NCBI RefSeq assembly: GCF_900188085.1
Contig: NZ_FZOU01000003.1
Span: 248,001 to 312,000 of the forward strand
Direction: 5' to 3'
DNA from: Granulicella rosea
GTDB taxonomy: Bacteria > Acidobacteriota > Terriglobia > Terriglobales > Acidobacteriaceae
DNA: 64,000 nucleotides
Both the position numbers and the translations under genes were made by a program. The notes beneath the pieces were generated by a model. That model searched no databases. It worked only from the letters and a program-made list of their open reading frames with translations, and was not told the origin of the DNA. Positions 17,752 to 26,957 of this stretch are shown one piece after another. The first letter of the stretch is position 1. Every line of letters starts with the position of its first letter.

Positions 17752-18936
17752 TTACGGGACGAGCTCGGAGTCGTAGGCAGGGATCTCGAGCGGCGGCGCG
17801 GGGCGTGCGCGCTTCGGCATCTGCCAGGTGAAGAGGTTCGCGATGGAGTAGTTCCAGACCGAGCCGAGGATGATGCCGGCGATTCCGGCCATGTACCAGC
17901 GCGCGCCCGACTGCACCAGCGAGCGCGCCACCACCACATTGGCCCACGCGCCAAACGAACACGCCACCCAGAAGGAGAACAGACCCGTCACCATGCGAAG
18001 TCCGCGCAGGCTGCGGTCGCGCCAGGTGATCAGGTTGTTCAGAAAGAAGTTCTCGGTCATGGCGACGAAGGTGGCGGCGACCTGCGCGGACATGAAATGC
18101 CACTGGAAGTGGAACATCAGCAGCGCGACCAACGCGAGGTGGGTGGCGGCGCCGGCCGCTCCGACGAGTGAAAACGCGGCGAAGCGAATTGGGATGAGGA
18201 AGCCGGTCAGCTTGTCGATGATGAGGAAGAGGTACTCGACGCCGGTGTTCACGTCCAGCTTGCTGGTCCCGTGCTTGCGCGAGCGGAAGGTGTATCCCAC
18301 CTCGGCGAAGCGTACGGGCCGCTCGGATGAGGCAAGCATGTCGACCAGGATCTTGAATCCGCCACCGTGAAGCTGGCGCACGACCTCGTTGAAGAAGCTG
18401 CGATTGAAGAGGAAGAAGCCGCTCATTGGGTCGCTGATGCGGCACTGGCAGACGGTATTGCTGATCTTCTGGCCCATGCGGCTGAGCATCACGCGCGCCT
18501 GGCCGAACTGGCCCATGCTGCCCCCCTCGGCGTTTCGCGTGCCGATAACGAGGTCGAGCGAGTCCTGGCGCAGCGTTTCGAGCATGCGCGGCAGGATGGT
18601 CTCGTCGTGCTGCATGTCGGCGTCCATGATGGCGACGTAGTTCGAGGTCGTGGCGAGGATGCCCTCGATGCAGGCGGAGGAGAGGCCGCGCCGTCCGATG
18701 CGGTGGATGAGCCGGATGCGGCAGTCGCGGCAGGCGTACTCGCGAATGACCTCGGCGGTCTCGTCGGGCGAGTCGTCGTCGACGAAGATGAGCTCCCAGT
18801 CGAGCCCGGTGAGCGCCTCTTCGATCCGTGCGACCAGCTCGGGGATGTTTCCACGTTCGTTATAGGTTGGAATGACGACCGCGAGATCGATGCGCGGGCA
18901 GTACGCGATCTCCGCATTCGAGGCTTCAAAACTCAT
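17752..18936 (-). CDS. GT2 polyprenyl-phosphate sugar synthase fused to a GtrA domain
   Basis: 394 aa. The first 240 residues are a Dpm1-like GT2 domain (VVIPTYNERGNIPEL, VDDDSPDET, MDADMQHDE, CRISDPMSGFFLF). Residues from about 250 hold four hydrophobic helices of GtrA type, a domain thought to help flip polyprenyl-linked sugars. The fusion therefore can both make and perhaps translocate a lipid-linked hexose. The ATG at 18936 has GGAAAGGA eleven bases upstream and is preferred over the TTG at 18972. It is the first gene of the three-gene operon running to 15669. Confidence 0.88.
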   Translation of the reverse strand: MSFEASNAEIAYCPRIDLAVVIPTYNERGNIPELVARIEEALTGLDWELIFVDDDSPDETAEVIREYACRDCRIRLIHRIGRRGLSSACIEGILATTSNYVAIMDADMQHDETILPRMLETLRQDSLDLVIGTRNAEGGSMGQFGQARVMLSRMGQKISNTVCQCRISDPMSGFFLFNRSFFNEVVRQLHGGGFKILVDMLASSERPVRFAEVGYTFRSRKHGTSKLDVNTGVEYLFLIIDKLTGFLIPIRFAAFSLVGAAGAATHLALVALLMFHFQWHFMSAQVAATFVAMTENFFLNNLITWRDRSLRGLRMVTGLFSFWVACSFGAWANVVVARSLVQSGARWYMAGIAGIILGSVWNYSIANLFTWQMPKRARPAPPLEIPAYDSELVP

Positions 18937-19260
18937 CCGCAAAGCATTCCTTTCCGAAAACTCGTCGTTCAAAGGTGGTCCCCATCGGGGAAAAACGGTA
19001 TGGGGCCAGAATTTTTACGGAAGGTAGCGCGAATCCTCTTCGGAAGGCTGTGTGCGGTTTATGGTCGATAGCATGTTCCAACGTCCTGCGGCAGGGCTTG
19101 ACCGCCGCTGGAAATATAGACGCGCCAGTTTGCGAGACGAGCACCAGCCCTCAAATAAAAACCATCCTACGACGGATTGCCTCATTTGCGGCATGCAATT
19201 TGTGATGCGGGGAGGAATCTCCGGCGGCGACAGGGCGCCGTCCGCCGGAGTTGCCGGTAA
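18937..19260. other. Intergenic region between IclR regulator and GT operon
   Basis: 324 bases without a supportable gene. It must hold the promoter of the glycosyltransferase operon, but no clear -35/-10 pair was seen. A 9-bp perfect hairpin (CTCCGGCGG at 19219-19227 with CCGCCGGAG at 19242-19250) follows the IclR gene and may end its transcript; it lacks a T run. Confidence 0.5.
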
Positions 19261-20121
19261 CTACCGGAGAAACGCGCTCAGCTCGCTGGCCGCGTTGCGC
19301 AGCGGCGCCAGGAAGTGCGTCTGCATGTCGTAGACCGGCATGCGTGGGGCGTTGCCGGAGAGGTTGACGGTCGCGACCACGCGTCCCGACGGCGCGTAGA
19401 CCGGTACGGCCAGCGAGCGCAGCCCAACCTCCAGCTCCTGATCGACCAGCGCGTAGCCCAGCCGGCGGACGTTGCGCAGCGCCAGCCGCAGTTTTTCCAC
19501 GCTTGTGATGGTGCGGGTGGTATGCGGAATCAGGTCGACGCGGGAGAGATATTGCTCCAACTGCTCGGTCGGAAGATACGCGAGGAGAACGCGTCCCATG
19601 CTGGTGCAGTAGGCCGGCAGCCGCGAGCCGATGTGCAGATCGACCGCCATCACCCGCGAGACCTGCGTGCGGGCGATGTAGACGATGTCGTCGCCGTCGA
19701 GCGTCGCGACCGAGAACGACTCGCGGAAGGTGGCGGACATGCGTTCCAGAATGGGCTGCGCGGAGGTGGAGAGCGAGCTGGAGGTGGTATAGGTGTGCGA
19801 GAGCGAGAGCATGCGCGGGCGCAGGCCGTAGCGCTGGCCGTCCTCTGCGCCGGCGAAGCCCAGCTTGGTGAGGGTGTAGAGGCAGCGGCGCACGGCCGCG
19901 CGCGAGAGGCCGGTCTTCACACTGAGCTGCGAGATCGTCATCTGCGGGTGCTGCTGGGTGAAGGCCTGGATGACGATGAGTCCGCGGGCGAGCGAGGTCA
20001 TGAAGTTGGGGTCGCCGACATAAGCGTCGAGGGTCGAGGCCGGGGTGGGCTTGGCGACCGGCGGAGCGACGGGCAGCTCCTGTGGCGGGGTGGAGGCGGG
20101 ACGGGCGAGTGCGGAAGGCAT
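19261..20121 (-). CDS. IclR-family transcriptional regulator
   Basis: 286 aa. An N-terminal winged helix-turn-helix (MTISQLSVKTGLSRAAVRRCLYTLTKLGF, about residues 60-90) is followed by the IclR effector-binding domain, with GSRLPAYCTSMGRVLLA and ELEVGLRSLAVPVY near its ligand pocket. It resembles the PcaR/PobR branch that controls aromatic-compound pathways, but no such genes are nearby. The start at 20121 has AGGAGA eight bases upstream. Its first 40 residues are Pro/Ala-rich. It is divergent from pgi. Confidence 0.92.
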   Translation of the reverse strand: MPSALARPASTPPQELPVAPPVAKPTPASTLDAYVGDPNFMTSLARGLIVIQAFTQQHPQMTISQLSVKTGLSRAAVRRCLYTLTKLGFAGAEDGQRYGLRPRMLSLSHTYTTSSSLSTSAQPILERMSATFRESFSVATLDGDDIVYIARTQVSRVMAVDLHIGSRLPAYCTSMGRVLLAYLPTEQLEQYLSRVDLIPHTTRTITSVEKLRLALRNVRRLGYALVDQELEVGLRSLAVPVYAPSGRVVATVNLSGNAPRMPVYDMQTHFLAPLRNAASELSAFLR

Positions 20122-20465
20122 GGAGCGAATCTCCTGAATCAAATCTCCGGCGTGCGGCGGCTGGAGGGAATGGGCCTCAGGATCGACTGGGATCTGGCCA
20201 TTTGACACGTACAGTGCGATAGACGAACTGATGTAACGATAAACGCACGAAGCGACCCAAGGCAAATCGAGGTCGGTTACCGGCCTGAAATCCGTAGAGC
20301 GTACTCTGCTTCTGTGCGGAAAACGGACGGCGTCGTATTTGTACACCCGCATTTGCCTCGGAGCTATCTAAACTAGGTGTGACGCAAGATCGCTGGCGCG
20401 GCTTCGGGCCGCGGCCTTTTGCAGGACAAAAGATTTCAGCCGTATTTCTAAGGAGATGGGAACGT
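20122..20465. other. Divergent control region between IclR regulator and pgi
   Basis: 344 bases that should carry promoters for both genes. A TTGACA occurs near 20202 on the plus strand, but no good -10 lies at the right distance. pgi has a clear ribosome site (AAGGAGATGG) just before its ATG. No other feature was found. Confidence 0.45.
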
Positions 20466-22103
20466 ATGCAGACCGCAACCACAGTGCTGCCCCTGGGCGA
20501 GCGTAAGGCCTGGAAGGCGCTTCAGAGCCACTTTGAGCAGATCTCCCCGAAGCACCTGAAGGACCTTTTTGCCGCCGACCCCACGCGCGGCGAGCGCTAC
20601 ACGGCCGAGGCCGCCGGCATCTTCCTCGACTACTCGAAGAACCGCGTGGACGACGAGACGCTGAAGCTGCTGGTCGAGCTGGCCGAGGAGTCGGGCGTGC
20701 GCGCGAAGATCGAGGCCATGTTCACCGGCGCGAAGATCAACATCACCGAGGGCCGCGCCGTGCTGCATGTCGCCCTGCGTGCGCCGAAGTCCGAGTCGAT
20801 TCTGGTAGACGGCGAGGATGTCGTTCCCGCGGTTCACGAAGTGCTTGAAAAGATGGGCGGCTTCGCCGACAAGATCCGCTCGGGCGAGTGGAAGGGCTTC
20901 ACTGGCAAGAAGATCAAGAACGTGGTCAACATCGGCATCGGCGGCTCGGACCTGGGTCCGGTGATGGCGTACGAGGCGCTGAAGCACTACTCGCAGCGCG
21001 ACCTGACCTTCCGCTTCGTCTCGAACGTGGACGGCTCGGACTTCGCGGAGGCGGTCCACGATCTGAACGCCGACGAGACGGTCTTCCTCGTCGCCTCGAA
21101 GACCTTCACCACGCAGGAGACGATGACCAACGCGCACTCGGCGCGCGACTGGACGCTGGCCTCGCTGAAGGACGAGAAGGCGATTGCGAGCCACTTCGTC
21201 GCGATCTCGACCAACGCGCAGGCAGTCGGCAAGTTCGGCATCGACACGGCGAACATGTTCGGCTTCTGGGACTGGGTCGGCGGACGCTACTCCATGGACT
21301 CGGCCATTGGCCTTTCGACGATGATCGCCATCGGGCCGAAGAACTTCGAGTCGCTGCTGGCCGGATTCCACGAGATGGACGTCCACTTCCGCACCGCGCC
21401 GTTCGAAAAGAATCTGCCCGTGCTGATGGGCCTGCTCTCGGTCTGGTACACGGACTTCTTCGACGCTCAGACGGTCGCGATTCTGCCGTATGAGAACTAC
21501 CTGAAGCGTTTCCCGGCCTATCTGCAGCAGTTGACGATGGAGTCGAACGGCAAGCACGTCACGCTGGACGGCACGCATGTGGACTATGAGACCGGTCCGG
21601 TCTACTGGGGCGAGCCCGGCACGAACGGTCAGCACAGCTTCTACCAGCTGATCCACCAGGGCACGCGGCTGATTCCGGCGGACTTCATCGGCTTCTACAA
21701 GACGCTGAATCCGCTGGGCCGCCACCACGACATGCTGATGGCGAACGTCTTCGCGCAGTCCGAGGCGCTGGCCTTCGGCAAGACCGCCGAGCAGGTGCGC
21801 GCCGAGGGTGTGGCCGAGGCGCTGGTCCCGCACAAGGTCTTCGAGGGCAACCGCCCGTCGAACACGATCCTGACCGAGGTTCTGACGCCGAATGTTCTGG
21901 GTAAGCTCGTCGCGCTGTACGAGCACGTCGTCTTCACCCAGGGCGCGGTTTGGAACATCGACTCGTTCGACCAGTGGGGCGTGGAGCTGGGCAAGGTGCT
22001 GGCGACGAAGATCCTTGGCGAGCTGGAGTCGGTGGAGGCTCCGGCTGGTGCGCATGACTCTTCGACCAATAGCCTGATTGCGAAGTATCGGGCGAATAAG
22101 TAG
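20466..22103 (+). CDS. pgi: Glucose-6-phosphate isomerase
   Basis: 545 aa. It interconverts glucose-6-phosphate and fructose-6-phosphate in glycolysis and gluconeogenesis. Family motifs are clear: GIGGSDLGP (phosphate binding), [23 protein letters not shown], the catalytic region [16 protein letters not shown], and [10 protein letters not shown] near the C-terminus. The ATG at 20466 is preceded by AAGGAGAT. This is the long, E. coli-like form. With manA in the same region it links glucose-6-phosphate to mannose-6-phosphate. Confidence 0.96.
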   Translation: MQTATTVLPLGERKAWKALQSHFEQISPKHLKDLFAADPTRGERYTAEAAGIFLDYSKNRVDDETLKLLVELAEESGVRAKIEAMFTGAKINITEGRAVLHVALRAPKSESILVDGEDVVPAVHEVLEKMGGFADKIRSGEWKGFTGKKIKNVVNIGIGGSDLGPVMAYEALKHYSQRDLTFRFVSNVDGSDFAEAVHDLNADETVFLVASKTFTTQETMTNAHSARDWTLASLKDEKAIASHFVAISTNAQAVGKFGIDTANMFGFWDWVGGRYSMDSAIGLSTMIAIGPKNFESLLAGFHEMDVHFRTAPFEKNLPVLMGLLSVWYTDFFDAQTVAILPYENYLKRFPAYLQQLTMESNGKHVTLDGTHVDYETGPVYWGEPGTNGQHSFYQLIHQGTRLIPADFIGFYKTLNPLGRHHDMLMANVFAQSEALAFGKTAEQVRAEGVAEALVPHKVFEGNRPSNTILTEVLTPNVLGKLVALYEHVVFTQGAVWNIDSFDQWGVELGKVLATKILGELESVEAPAGAHDSSTNSLIAKYRANK

Positions 22104-22122
22104 CTCTTCGCAGTGCAGAAGT

Positions 22123-22154
22123 GGCCGCGGGTCTTCGGACTCGCGGCCGTTTTG
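22123..22154 (+). terminator. Intrinsic terminator after pgi
   Basis: GGCCGCGGGTC pairs with GACTCGCGGCC around a TTCG tetraloop and is followed by GTTTTGTTT. It lies 20 bases after the pgi stop. Confidence 0.88.
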
Positions 22155-22183
22155 TTTGAGAGTTATGTGGCGATGGGAACAAA

Positions 22184-22320
22184 CGCAGATCCTTCGACTA
22201 CGCTTCGCTCCGCTCAGGATGACAGGCCTTTGTAATGATCTCAACCACCCAAAAAAATTGCTGTCAGCGTTGTTTGACCCGTCTAAAAGCCTGTCATCCT
22301 GAGCGCAGCGAAGGATCCGC
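22184..22320. repeat. Inverted pair of CHPERSEG repeats
   Basis: One copy in reverse orientation (22184-22226, with an extra CTACGCTT inserted in its centre) faces a second in forward orientation (22288-22320). The pair fills the gap between the convergent pgi and peroxiredoxin genes. Confidence 0.85.
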
Positions 22321-22343
22321 GTGTCGCTGGAAGCACCCATAAA

Positions 22344-23006
22344 CTACAGCAGCGCCAGAATCTCCGTGGGCTCCGGCCGCACGCGCGAGTCGGCGTGGGC
22401 CTCGGCGAAGGCGATGGTTCCATCCTGCCGGATGACGAAGACGGCGGGCAGAGGCAGGCGCCAGTCGGCCTCGCAGGCTGTGTCGTAGCTTCGGCCGGCG
22501 TTGTTGAAGGGGATGTTGACCAGGATCGAGCGGTAGTACGCGCGCGCATCGATCGGGACGCTGTACGCGATGCCGAACTGCTCGGCCAATGCGGCGCCGG
22601 GGTCGGAGAGCAGCGGAAAGGGCAGTTTGTGCTGCTGCACGGCGAAGTCGTTCTGCCGGCGCGTCTGCGGCGAGATGCCTACCAGCAGCGCGCCGCGTGC
22701 GCGCAGCTCGGGGTAGATATCGCGCCAGGTTTCCAGCTCCGTGACGCAGTACGGACACCAGCGGCCGCGGAAGAAGTTCACCACCAGCGGGCCCAGCGCG
22801 AGTAGGTCGGCCGAGCGGACGAGCTTGCCCGTGGCGCCGTCTTCAAGCGTGAACTCCGGGGCCAGCGCGCCGGCGCCAAGTATGCGGTCCTCGATACCGC
22901 TTTCAAAGAGCGCCGCAGTGGCCTGCTCGGAAAAGGCTAGCCGCTCGGGCTGTACAAGCGTTCGTGTGCGAGCCGTGATGGCGTCCAACTCGTCCTGCAA
23001 AGACAT
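22344..23006 (-). CDS. AhpC/TSA-family peroxiredoxin
   Basis: 220 aa thioredoxin-fold peroxidase. The active-site strand VVNFFRGRWCPYC carries the probable peroxidatic C84 and a second Cys at 87, a CxxC arrangement seen in some AhpC/TSA-like proteins annotated as redoxins. An N-terminal 45-residue helical extension (DELDAITARTRTLV) precedes the domain. It probably reduces hydroperoxides using thioredoxin. The ATG at 23006 is preferred over an in-frame Met five codons upstream. The gene is divergent from the thioredoxin gene across 81 bases, and the two may work as a pair. Confidence 0.85.
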   Translation of the reverse strand: MSLQDELDAITARTRTLVQPERLAFSEQATAALFESGIEDRILGAGALAPEFTLEDGATGKLVRSADLLALGPLVVNFFRGRWCPYCVTELETWRDIYPELRARGALLVGISPQTRRQNDFAVQQHKLPFPLLSDPGAALAEQFGIAYSVPIDARAYYRSILVNIPFNNAGRSYDTACEADWRLPLPAVFVIRQDGTIAFAEAHADSRVRPEPTEILALL

Positions 23007-23087
23007 ACCCCAGTTTACCAAGCCGTCCGGCCGCCGGATGGTTCGAAGCTGTGGGAGTCTGCATCCAAATAGGAGAGGTTAAGTGCC

Positions 23088-23513
23088 ATGATTCGTGCAT
23101 GTTCAAGCTGTGGGCAGAAAAATCGGATCGCGCCGGGGCATTTGGCGGACACTGGCCGCTGCGGCGCCTGCAAGGCGGAGCTTCCGCCGGTCGCGGAGCC
23201 GATCGCCGTCAGCGGCGCGGAGTTCGACGAGATCGTCGGCCAGGCGAAGGTGCCGGTACTGGTGGATTTCTGGGCCGCGTGGTGCGGCCCGTGTCGCGCC
23301 GCGGCGCCCGAGGTGGCGAAGACCGCGAAGGAGATGGCTGGCAAGGCCGTCGTCCTGAAGGTCGACACAGAGAAAGACCCGGCGCTCTCGGCGCGCTATC
23401 GCATTCAGGGCATCCCGAACTTCATGGTCTTCGCCGGCGGCAAGCCGGTGCGCCAGCAGGCCGGGCTGGTGGGTTCGGACGTGATGAGCGGCTGGCTGCG
23501 GGCGGCTTTGTAA
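23088..23513 (+). CDS. trxC: Thioredoxin 2 (zinc-finger thioredoxin)
   Basis: 141 aa. The N-terminal zinc ribbon has C5, C8, C25 and C28, followed by a thioredoxin domain with WCGPC (C66, C69) and the cis-proline in GIPNFMVF. This is the TrxC type, a cytoplasmic disulfide reductase often induced by oxidative stress. It is divergent from a peroxiredoxin that it may recycle. The ribosome site is AGGAGAGG, about nine bases before the ATG. Confidence 0.93.
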   Translation: MIRACSSCGQKNRIAPGHLADTGRCGACKAELPPVAEPIAVSGAEFDEIVGQAKVPVLVDFWAAWCGPCRAAAPEVAKTAKEMAGKAVVLKVDTEKDPALSARYRIQGIPNFMVFAGGKPVRQQAGLVGSDVMSGWLRAAL

Positions 23514-23540
23514 ATGCTTTCCTGACTGAGCGGACAAAAC

Positions 23541-23718
23541 GCCTGTCATCCTGACACAACGCCCGTCATCCTGACACAACGCCTGTCATCCTGACACAAC
23601 GCCCGTCATCCTGACACAACGCCTGTCATCCTGAGCGCAGCGAAGGACCTGCGTCTTGCTTGAAGCGACGAGGGCGCGCCTGGAGAGACGCAGGTCCTTC
23701 GCTGCGCTCAGGATGACA
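23541..23718. repeat. Tandem 20-bp repeat array leading into an inverted CHPERSEG pair
   Basis: Four consecutive 20-base units (GCCYGTCATCCTGACACAAC) occupy 23541-23620, with the fourth base alternating T, C, T, C. The fifth unit continues as a full CHPERSEG repeat (23621 on), and an inverted copy follows at 23686-23718. The array lies between convergent trxC and the peptidase gene. Confidence 0.92.
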
Positions 23719-23767
23719 AGCCTTTTCAATCTTCTTAAACTCTATTGCCTAAGCCCTATTCCATGTA

Positions 23768-25723
23768 TCACTGCGTGAGCTCGATCGAGACGATCTGGCT
23801 CGCGCTGTTGGCGTCTTCGCTTGGGGTATAGACGACGCTGGCCTTCGCGCCCTCGAAGTTTTTGCAGGGGTCGATGGCCGCGTGGCTGGCCGAGGTGAAT
23901 GCGATCTTCGAGAGGTCGCTCGAGAATAGTTTGACGTTCCTGCCGGTCTCTTCGAGATTCAGGGTCAGTCCCGGACCGGCGCAGTGGACGTCGCGGAGAA
24001 CGCCCTTCGCGTTGGCCGGCTCGGGTTCGGCGTTCAGGTCGACGGTGGCGGTCTTGCCGTCGGCGCTTAGCTCCACCTGGGTGTGCGCGGGGTGGCTCTC
24101 GGTCAGCGAGTTGTGCAGCCCTGTGATGCGCGCGGCATTTCGCGCCTCGGCCTCCGACTGGCCCTGCGCCGGAGCGACGGTGACCTGCTCCGACTCCACC
24201 GCGATCACCGGTCCGGGGCGCTCGGAGATCGAGGCGGTCAGGGCGCGGTCCGGCGTCTCTCCCATGGCCTTGTAGCGTTCGATGGAGTCGATACGGCCCT
24301 GCAGCATGGTCTTTTCGCCTGCGCCGTGCGCGATCTTGAGCGCTGTTTTGAGGACGTTCACGGCGTTGTCCGGCTGTTGGTCCTGCTGGAGCACGGCCGC
24401 CGCGTTCATCCGGTAGTGCATGTTCGCGGGATCGTTCTCGATCGCCCGGACGGTCAGCCGGTGCGCCTCGCCCAGATCCCGGCCGCGGCTCATGTAAAAC
24501 ATGGCGAGCGAGTCGTACGGCGGCGCGAAGGTGGGGTTGAGCTTAATGGCTTCGCGCAGGCTCGCTTCGACGGCTGCGTCGCGATCGTGGCCGCCGCCGC
24601 GCAGCGAAAGCATCGCGTACTGAAACTGGACCATATAGTTTTGCGAGCCAAGCTGCACGGCCTCGCCGTACCACTTCTGGGCGCCGTCGGGATCGTTCAC
24701 GCGCAGACGCAGATTGCCCATCACCTCGTGCGCGGCGGCGCTCTTCGGGTCGTCGCGCAGAACGGCTTCGATCAGCGTCTCCGCCTCCTGCGTGCGTCGG
24801 GTGGAGACGAGCACGTCCGCGCGCACCGTGTCGGCCTCCGACTGGGAGGCGGGCCGCGCCTGCAGAGCGGAGTCGTCCAGCGCGAAGCCTGAGTTCATGC
24901 GGAACTCCGAGAAGGTCGCGCCGCTGATGTAGCCATTGAGAGACTGCTCCAGCTTCTTCAGATCGCCGAAGGCGTGCTGCGCGGCGACGACCGGATCCTC
25001 GTAGTTCTGCACCAGATGCATGTACTGCGTGAGCATGTGGGTGTTGTTTTTGCGATCGTTCACGATGAGGTAGTGGGTCAGCGCCCAGGACTCGGCGTAA
25101 AAGGCCGAGCCCTTCTGCTCCTCGTGGTAATAGGGCGAGTTGTGGTCGACGGCGAGCAGGGTAGCCAGCGGCAGCAGATGCTGCTCGCGCAGGTAGAGAA
25201 TCTCGTTGACGCTCGCCTGGCCGAGCCGGACCTCCTTGTTCTCGATCTCCGTATTCTCGTAGAACTGGGCGAGCCCTTCGTTCAACCACAGCGGCAGAAA
25301 GCTGTCGGCCTTGCGCAGCATGTAGTGCGTGTACTCGTGGTACACGGTGGAAAAAGGGTGTTCGCCCTGATTGTCGAGCCGCATCAGGATGTAGTTTTTA
25401 TCCGGCGTGCGCAGGAACATGCCGGCGAGGTCGAGCGCGCCCTTGGCGAGATAGGACTCCGGCTCGATGCTCTGGAAGGACTTCTTGTCCTTCAGGGCCA
25501 GCACGGTGATGGGCGGCTCGTTGTCGCTGGCGGCGCCCGGAAGCAGCGTGTGGAAGACGGAGCGCATGCGCTCGAACTGCCCGGCTACGCGCCGTCCGTC
25601 GTGCTCTCCGGCGTTGGTGTAGACGATGAAGTGCGGGCTGCGCACCTCGGTCCAGGGGGTGGGAGCTGCCGAGGCGAAGCTCGTCGCAAAGAACAGAAGG
25701 ATGGCCGGGAGACGTCTTCGCAT
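23768..25723 (-). CDS. Secreted gluzincin-type metallopeptidase with TPR repeats
   Basis: 651 aa with a Sec signal peptide (residues 1-20, ending SAA). The zinc site HEYTH (129-133) and downstream acidic ligand in LNEGLAQFYE (E149) match the peptidase MA clan and its DUF1570-like branch. Residues about 290-480 hold TPR repeats (AHEVMGNLRLRVNDPDGAQKW, then NPTFAPPYDSLAMFYMSRG). The C-terminal 150 residues form an unassigned domain with two cysteines. It is probably periplasmic. Substrate unknown; the active-site residues are intact. Confidence 0.78.
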   Translation of the reverse strand: MRRRLPAILLFFATSFASAAPTPWTEVRSPHFIVYTNAGEHDGRRVAGQFERMRSVFHTLLPGAASDNEPPITVLALKDKKSFQSIEPESYLAKGALDLAGMFLRTPDKNYILMRLDNQGEHPFSTVYHEYTHYMLRKADSFLPLWLNEGLAQFYENTEIENKEVRLGQASVNEILYLREQHLLPLATLLAVDHNSPYYHEEQKGSAFYAESWALTHYLIVNDRKNNTHMLTQYMHLVQNYEDPVVAAQHAFGDLKKLEQSLNGYISGATFSEFRMNSGFALDDSALQARPASQSEADTVRADVLVSTRRTQEAETLIEAVLRDDPKSAAAHEVMGNLRLRVNDPDGAQKWYGEAVQLGSQNYMVQFQYAMLSLRGGGHDRDAAVEASLREAIKLNPTFAPPYDSLAMFYMSRGRDLGEAHRLTVRAIENDPANMHYRMNAAAVLQQDQQPDNAVNVLKTALKIAHGAGEKTMLQGRIDSIERYKAMGETPDRALTASISERPGPVIAVESEQVTVAPAQGQSEAEARNAARITGLHNSLTESHPAHTQVELSADGKTATVDLNAEPEPANAKGVLRDVHCAGPGLTLNLEETGRNVKLFSSDLSKIAFTSASHAAIDPCKNFEGAKASVVYTPSEDANSASQIVSIELTQ

Positions 25724-25805
25724 GATGTTGTGAGGTTAGCGAAAGATGCGTGGCGGGGAAAGCGAAATCGCAGCCGCTAAAATGGTCCATACGGAGCGTG
25801 ATTCG

Positions 25806-26732
25806 ATGAGCATTGCAACGACACGACGGGATCTGCTGGCGGACTCGCTGGCGTTGATGGCCGGGGGGATGGCGACGCGGTTGTTTGCGCAGGAGCTGCC
25901 TATGCTGGAGGCGGCATCCGCCGGCTCCTTCCGCGCGATGCTGGACGGCCCTTTGAAGACAGCGGCCGCGCGGAAGCTGGGCCTGAATCTGCGCAGCCAT
26001 TCGCAGGGCGCGGACGCGGTGGCGAAGCAGATCGTCACCGGCGCCTTGATGGCCGATGTCTTTATCCCCATCACCGCCGGGCCGATGGAGACGGTGATGC
26101 ACGCCGGCTTTGCCGAGACTGCCGTTCCGGTCGCTCGCACCGAGATGGTGATCGTGTACAGCCCGAAGAGCCGCTTCGCCGCGAAGCTGGACAAGGCCGC
26201 GAAGGGCGATGGCGCATGGTGGGAGATCCTGCAGGAGCCTGGCTTTCACCTCGTGCGTTCGAACCCGGCTGGCGATCCCGGCGGCCGCAACATCATCTTC
26301 GCGATGATGCTGGCGGCAAAGAAGTATGGACAGCCCGAGTTGGTGGATCGCGTGCTAGGCCCTACGTTGAACCCCGCGCAGATTCTTACCACCGGCAACA
26401 ATCAGGACCGGCTCCAGTCCGGCGAGGTCGACGCCATGGCGACCTACAGGATGGGCGCGGTCGCGTCGAAGATGCCTTACATCGTGCTGCCAGCCGATGT
26501 GAATCTGAGTGGCGATCGCATCCACGAGGAGCATCCGGAGATACTGCTTGCGATCGACGGTAAGACCTTCCTGCCGGAGCCGCTGGTCTTCTATGCGGCT
26601 GCGCTCAGGAACGCCCCCAACCCCAAAGGGGCGAAGGCGTTCGTGGACTGGCTCCAGACGGCGGAGGCTCAGGCAATTTTGTTACAGAATGCGTTTGGGG
26701 CGCCGGGTGCGGCGCAACCGCTTCGCGCCTGA
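25806..26732 (+). CDS. Molybdate/tungstate-type (ModA/WtpA-like) solute-binding protein
   Basis: 308 aa from the ATG at 25806. The leader TTRRDLLADSLALMAGGMATRLFA looks like a twin-arginine signal. The two-lobe binding-protein fold has the family start AGSFRAMLDGPL and the segments HSQGADAVAKQI, ADVFIPIT and RSNPAGDPGGRN, which resemble oxyanion ligand loops. It probably binds an oxyanion in the periplasm for ABC uptake. No permease or ATPase gene is nearby, so it is an orphan. It is convergent with the TonB receptor gene. Confidence 0.75.
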   Translation: MSIATTRRDLLADSLALMAGGMATRLFAQELPMLEAASAGSFRAMLDGPLKTAAARKLGLNLRSHSQGADAVAKQIVTGALMADVFIPITAGPMETVMHAGFAETAVPVARTEMVIVYSPKSRFAAKLDKAAKGDGAWWEILQEPGFHLVRSNPAGDPGGRNIIFAMMLAAKKYGQPELVDRVLGPTLNPAQILTTGNNQDRLQSGEVDAMATYRMGAVASKMPYIVLPADVNLSGDRIHEEHPEILLAIDGKTFLPEPLVFYAAALRNAPNPKGAKAFVDWLQTAEAQAILLQNAFGAPGAAQPLRA

Positions 26733-26762
26733 CCAGGGAGCATGAGGAGTGGACCTGTTAGG

Positions 26763-26917
26763 GGCATGGCTTCAGCCATGCCGGTCCGGTCAGGCGACGG
26801 ATTCGGCTTCAGCCGCTGGGGTACGATTCTTGTTCGAGCCGCCACAGAGCGAAAGGCGTACCTCAGCGGCTGAAGCCGCATTGGGTCGGGGAGAGATGGC
26901 ACGGCTAAAGCCGTGCC
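26763..26917. repeat. Composite palindromic element, copy 1
   Basis: Four parts in order: a palindrome GGCATGGC-TTCA-GCCATGCC (26763-26782), an arm GGCTTCAGCCGCTG ending GTAC (26805-26824), its near-perfect inverted partner beginning GTAC (26858-26877), and a second palindrome GGCACGGC-TAAA-GCCGTGCC (26898-26917). The same architecture recurs at 52916-53108. It sits between convergent genes. Confidence 0.88.
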
Positions 26918-26957
26918 CTGAACAAAGCCGCTACACCCTACGTCGCAAGAACATACC

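Noticed and set aside
23541..23640. Possible CRISPR-like array
   Set aside because: The 20-bp units are directly adjacent with no spacers, and no cas genes are near. It is a tandem repeat.
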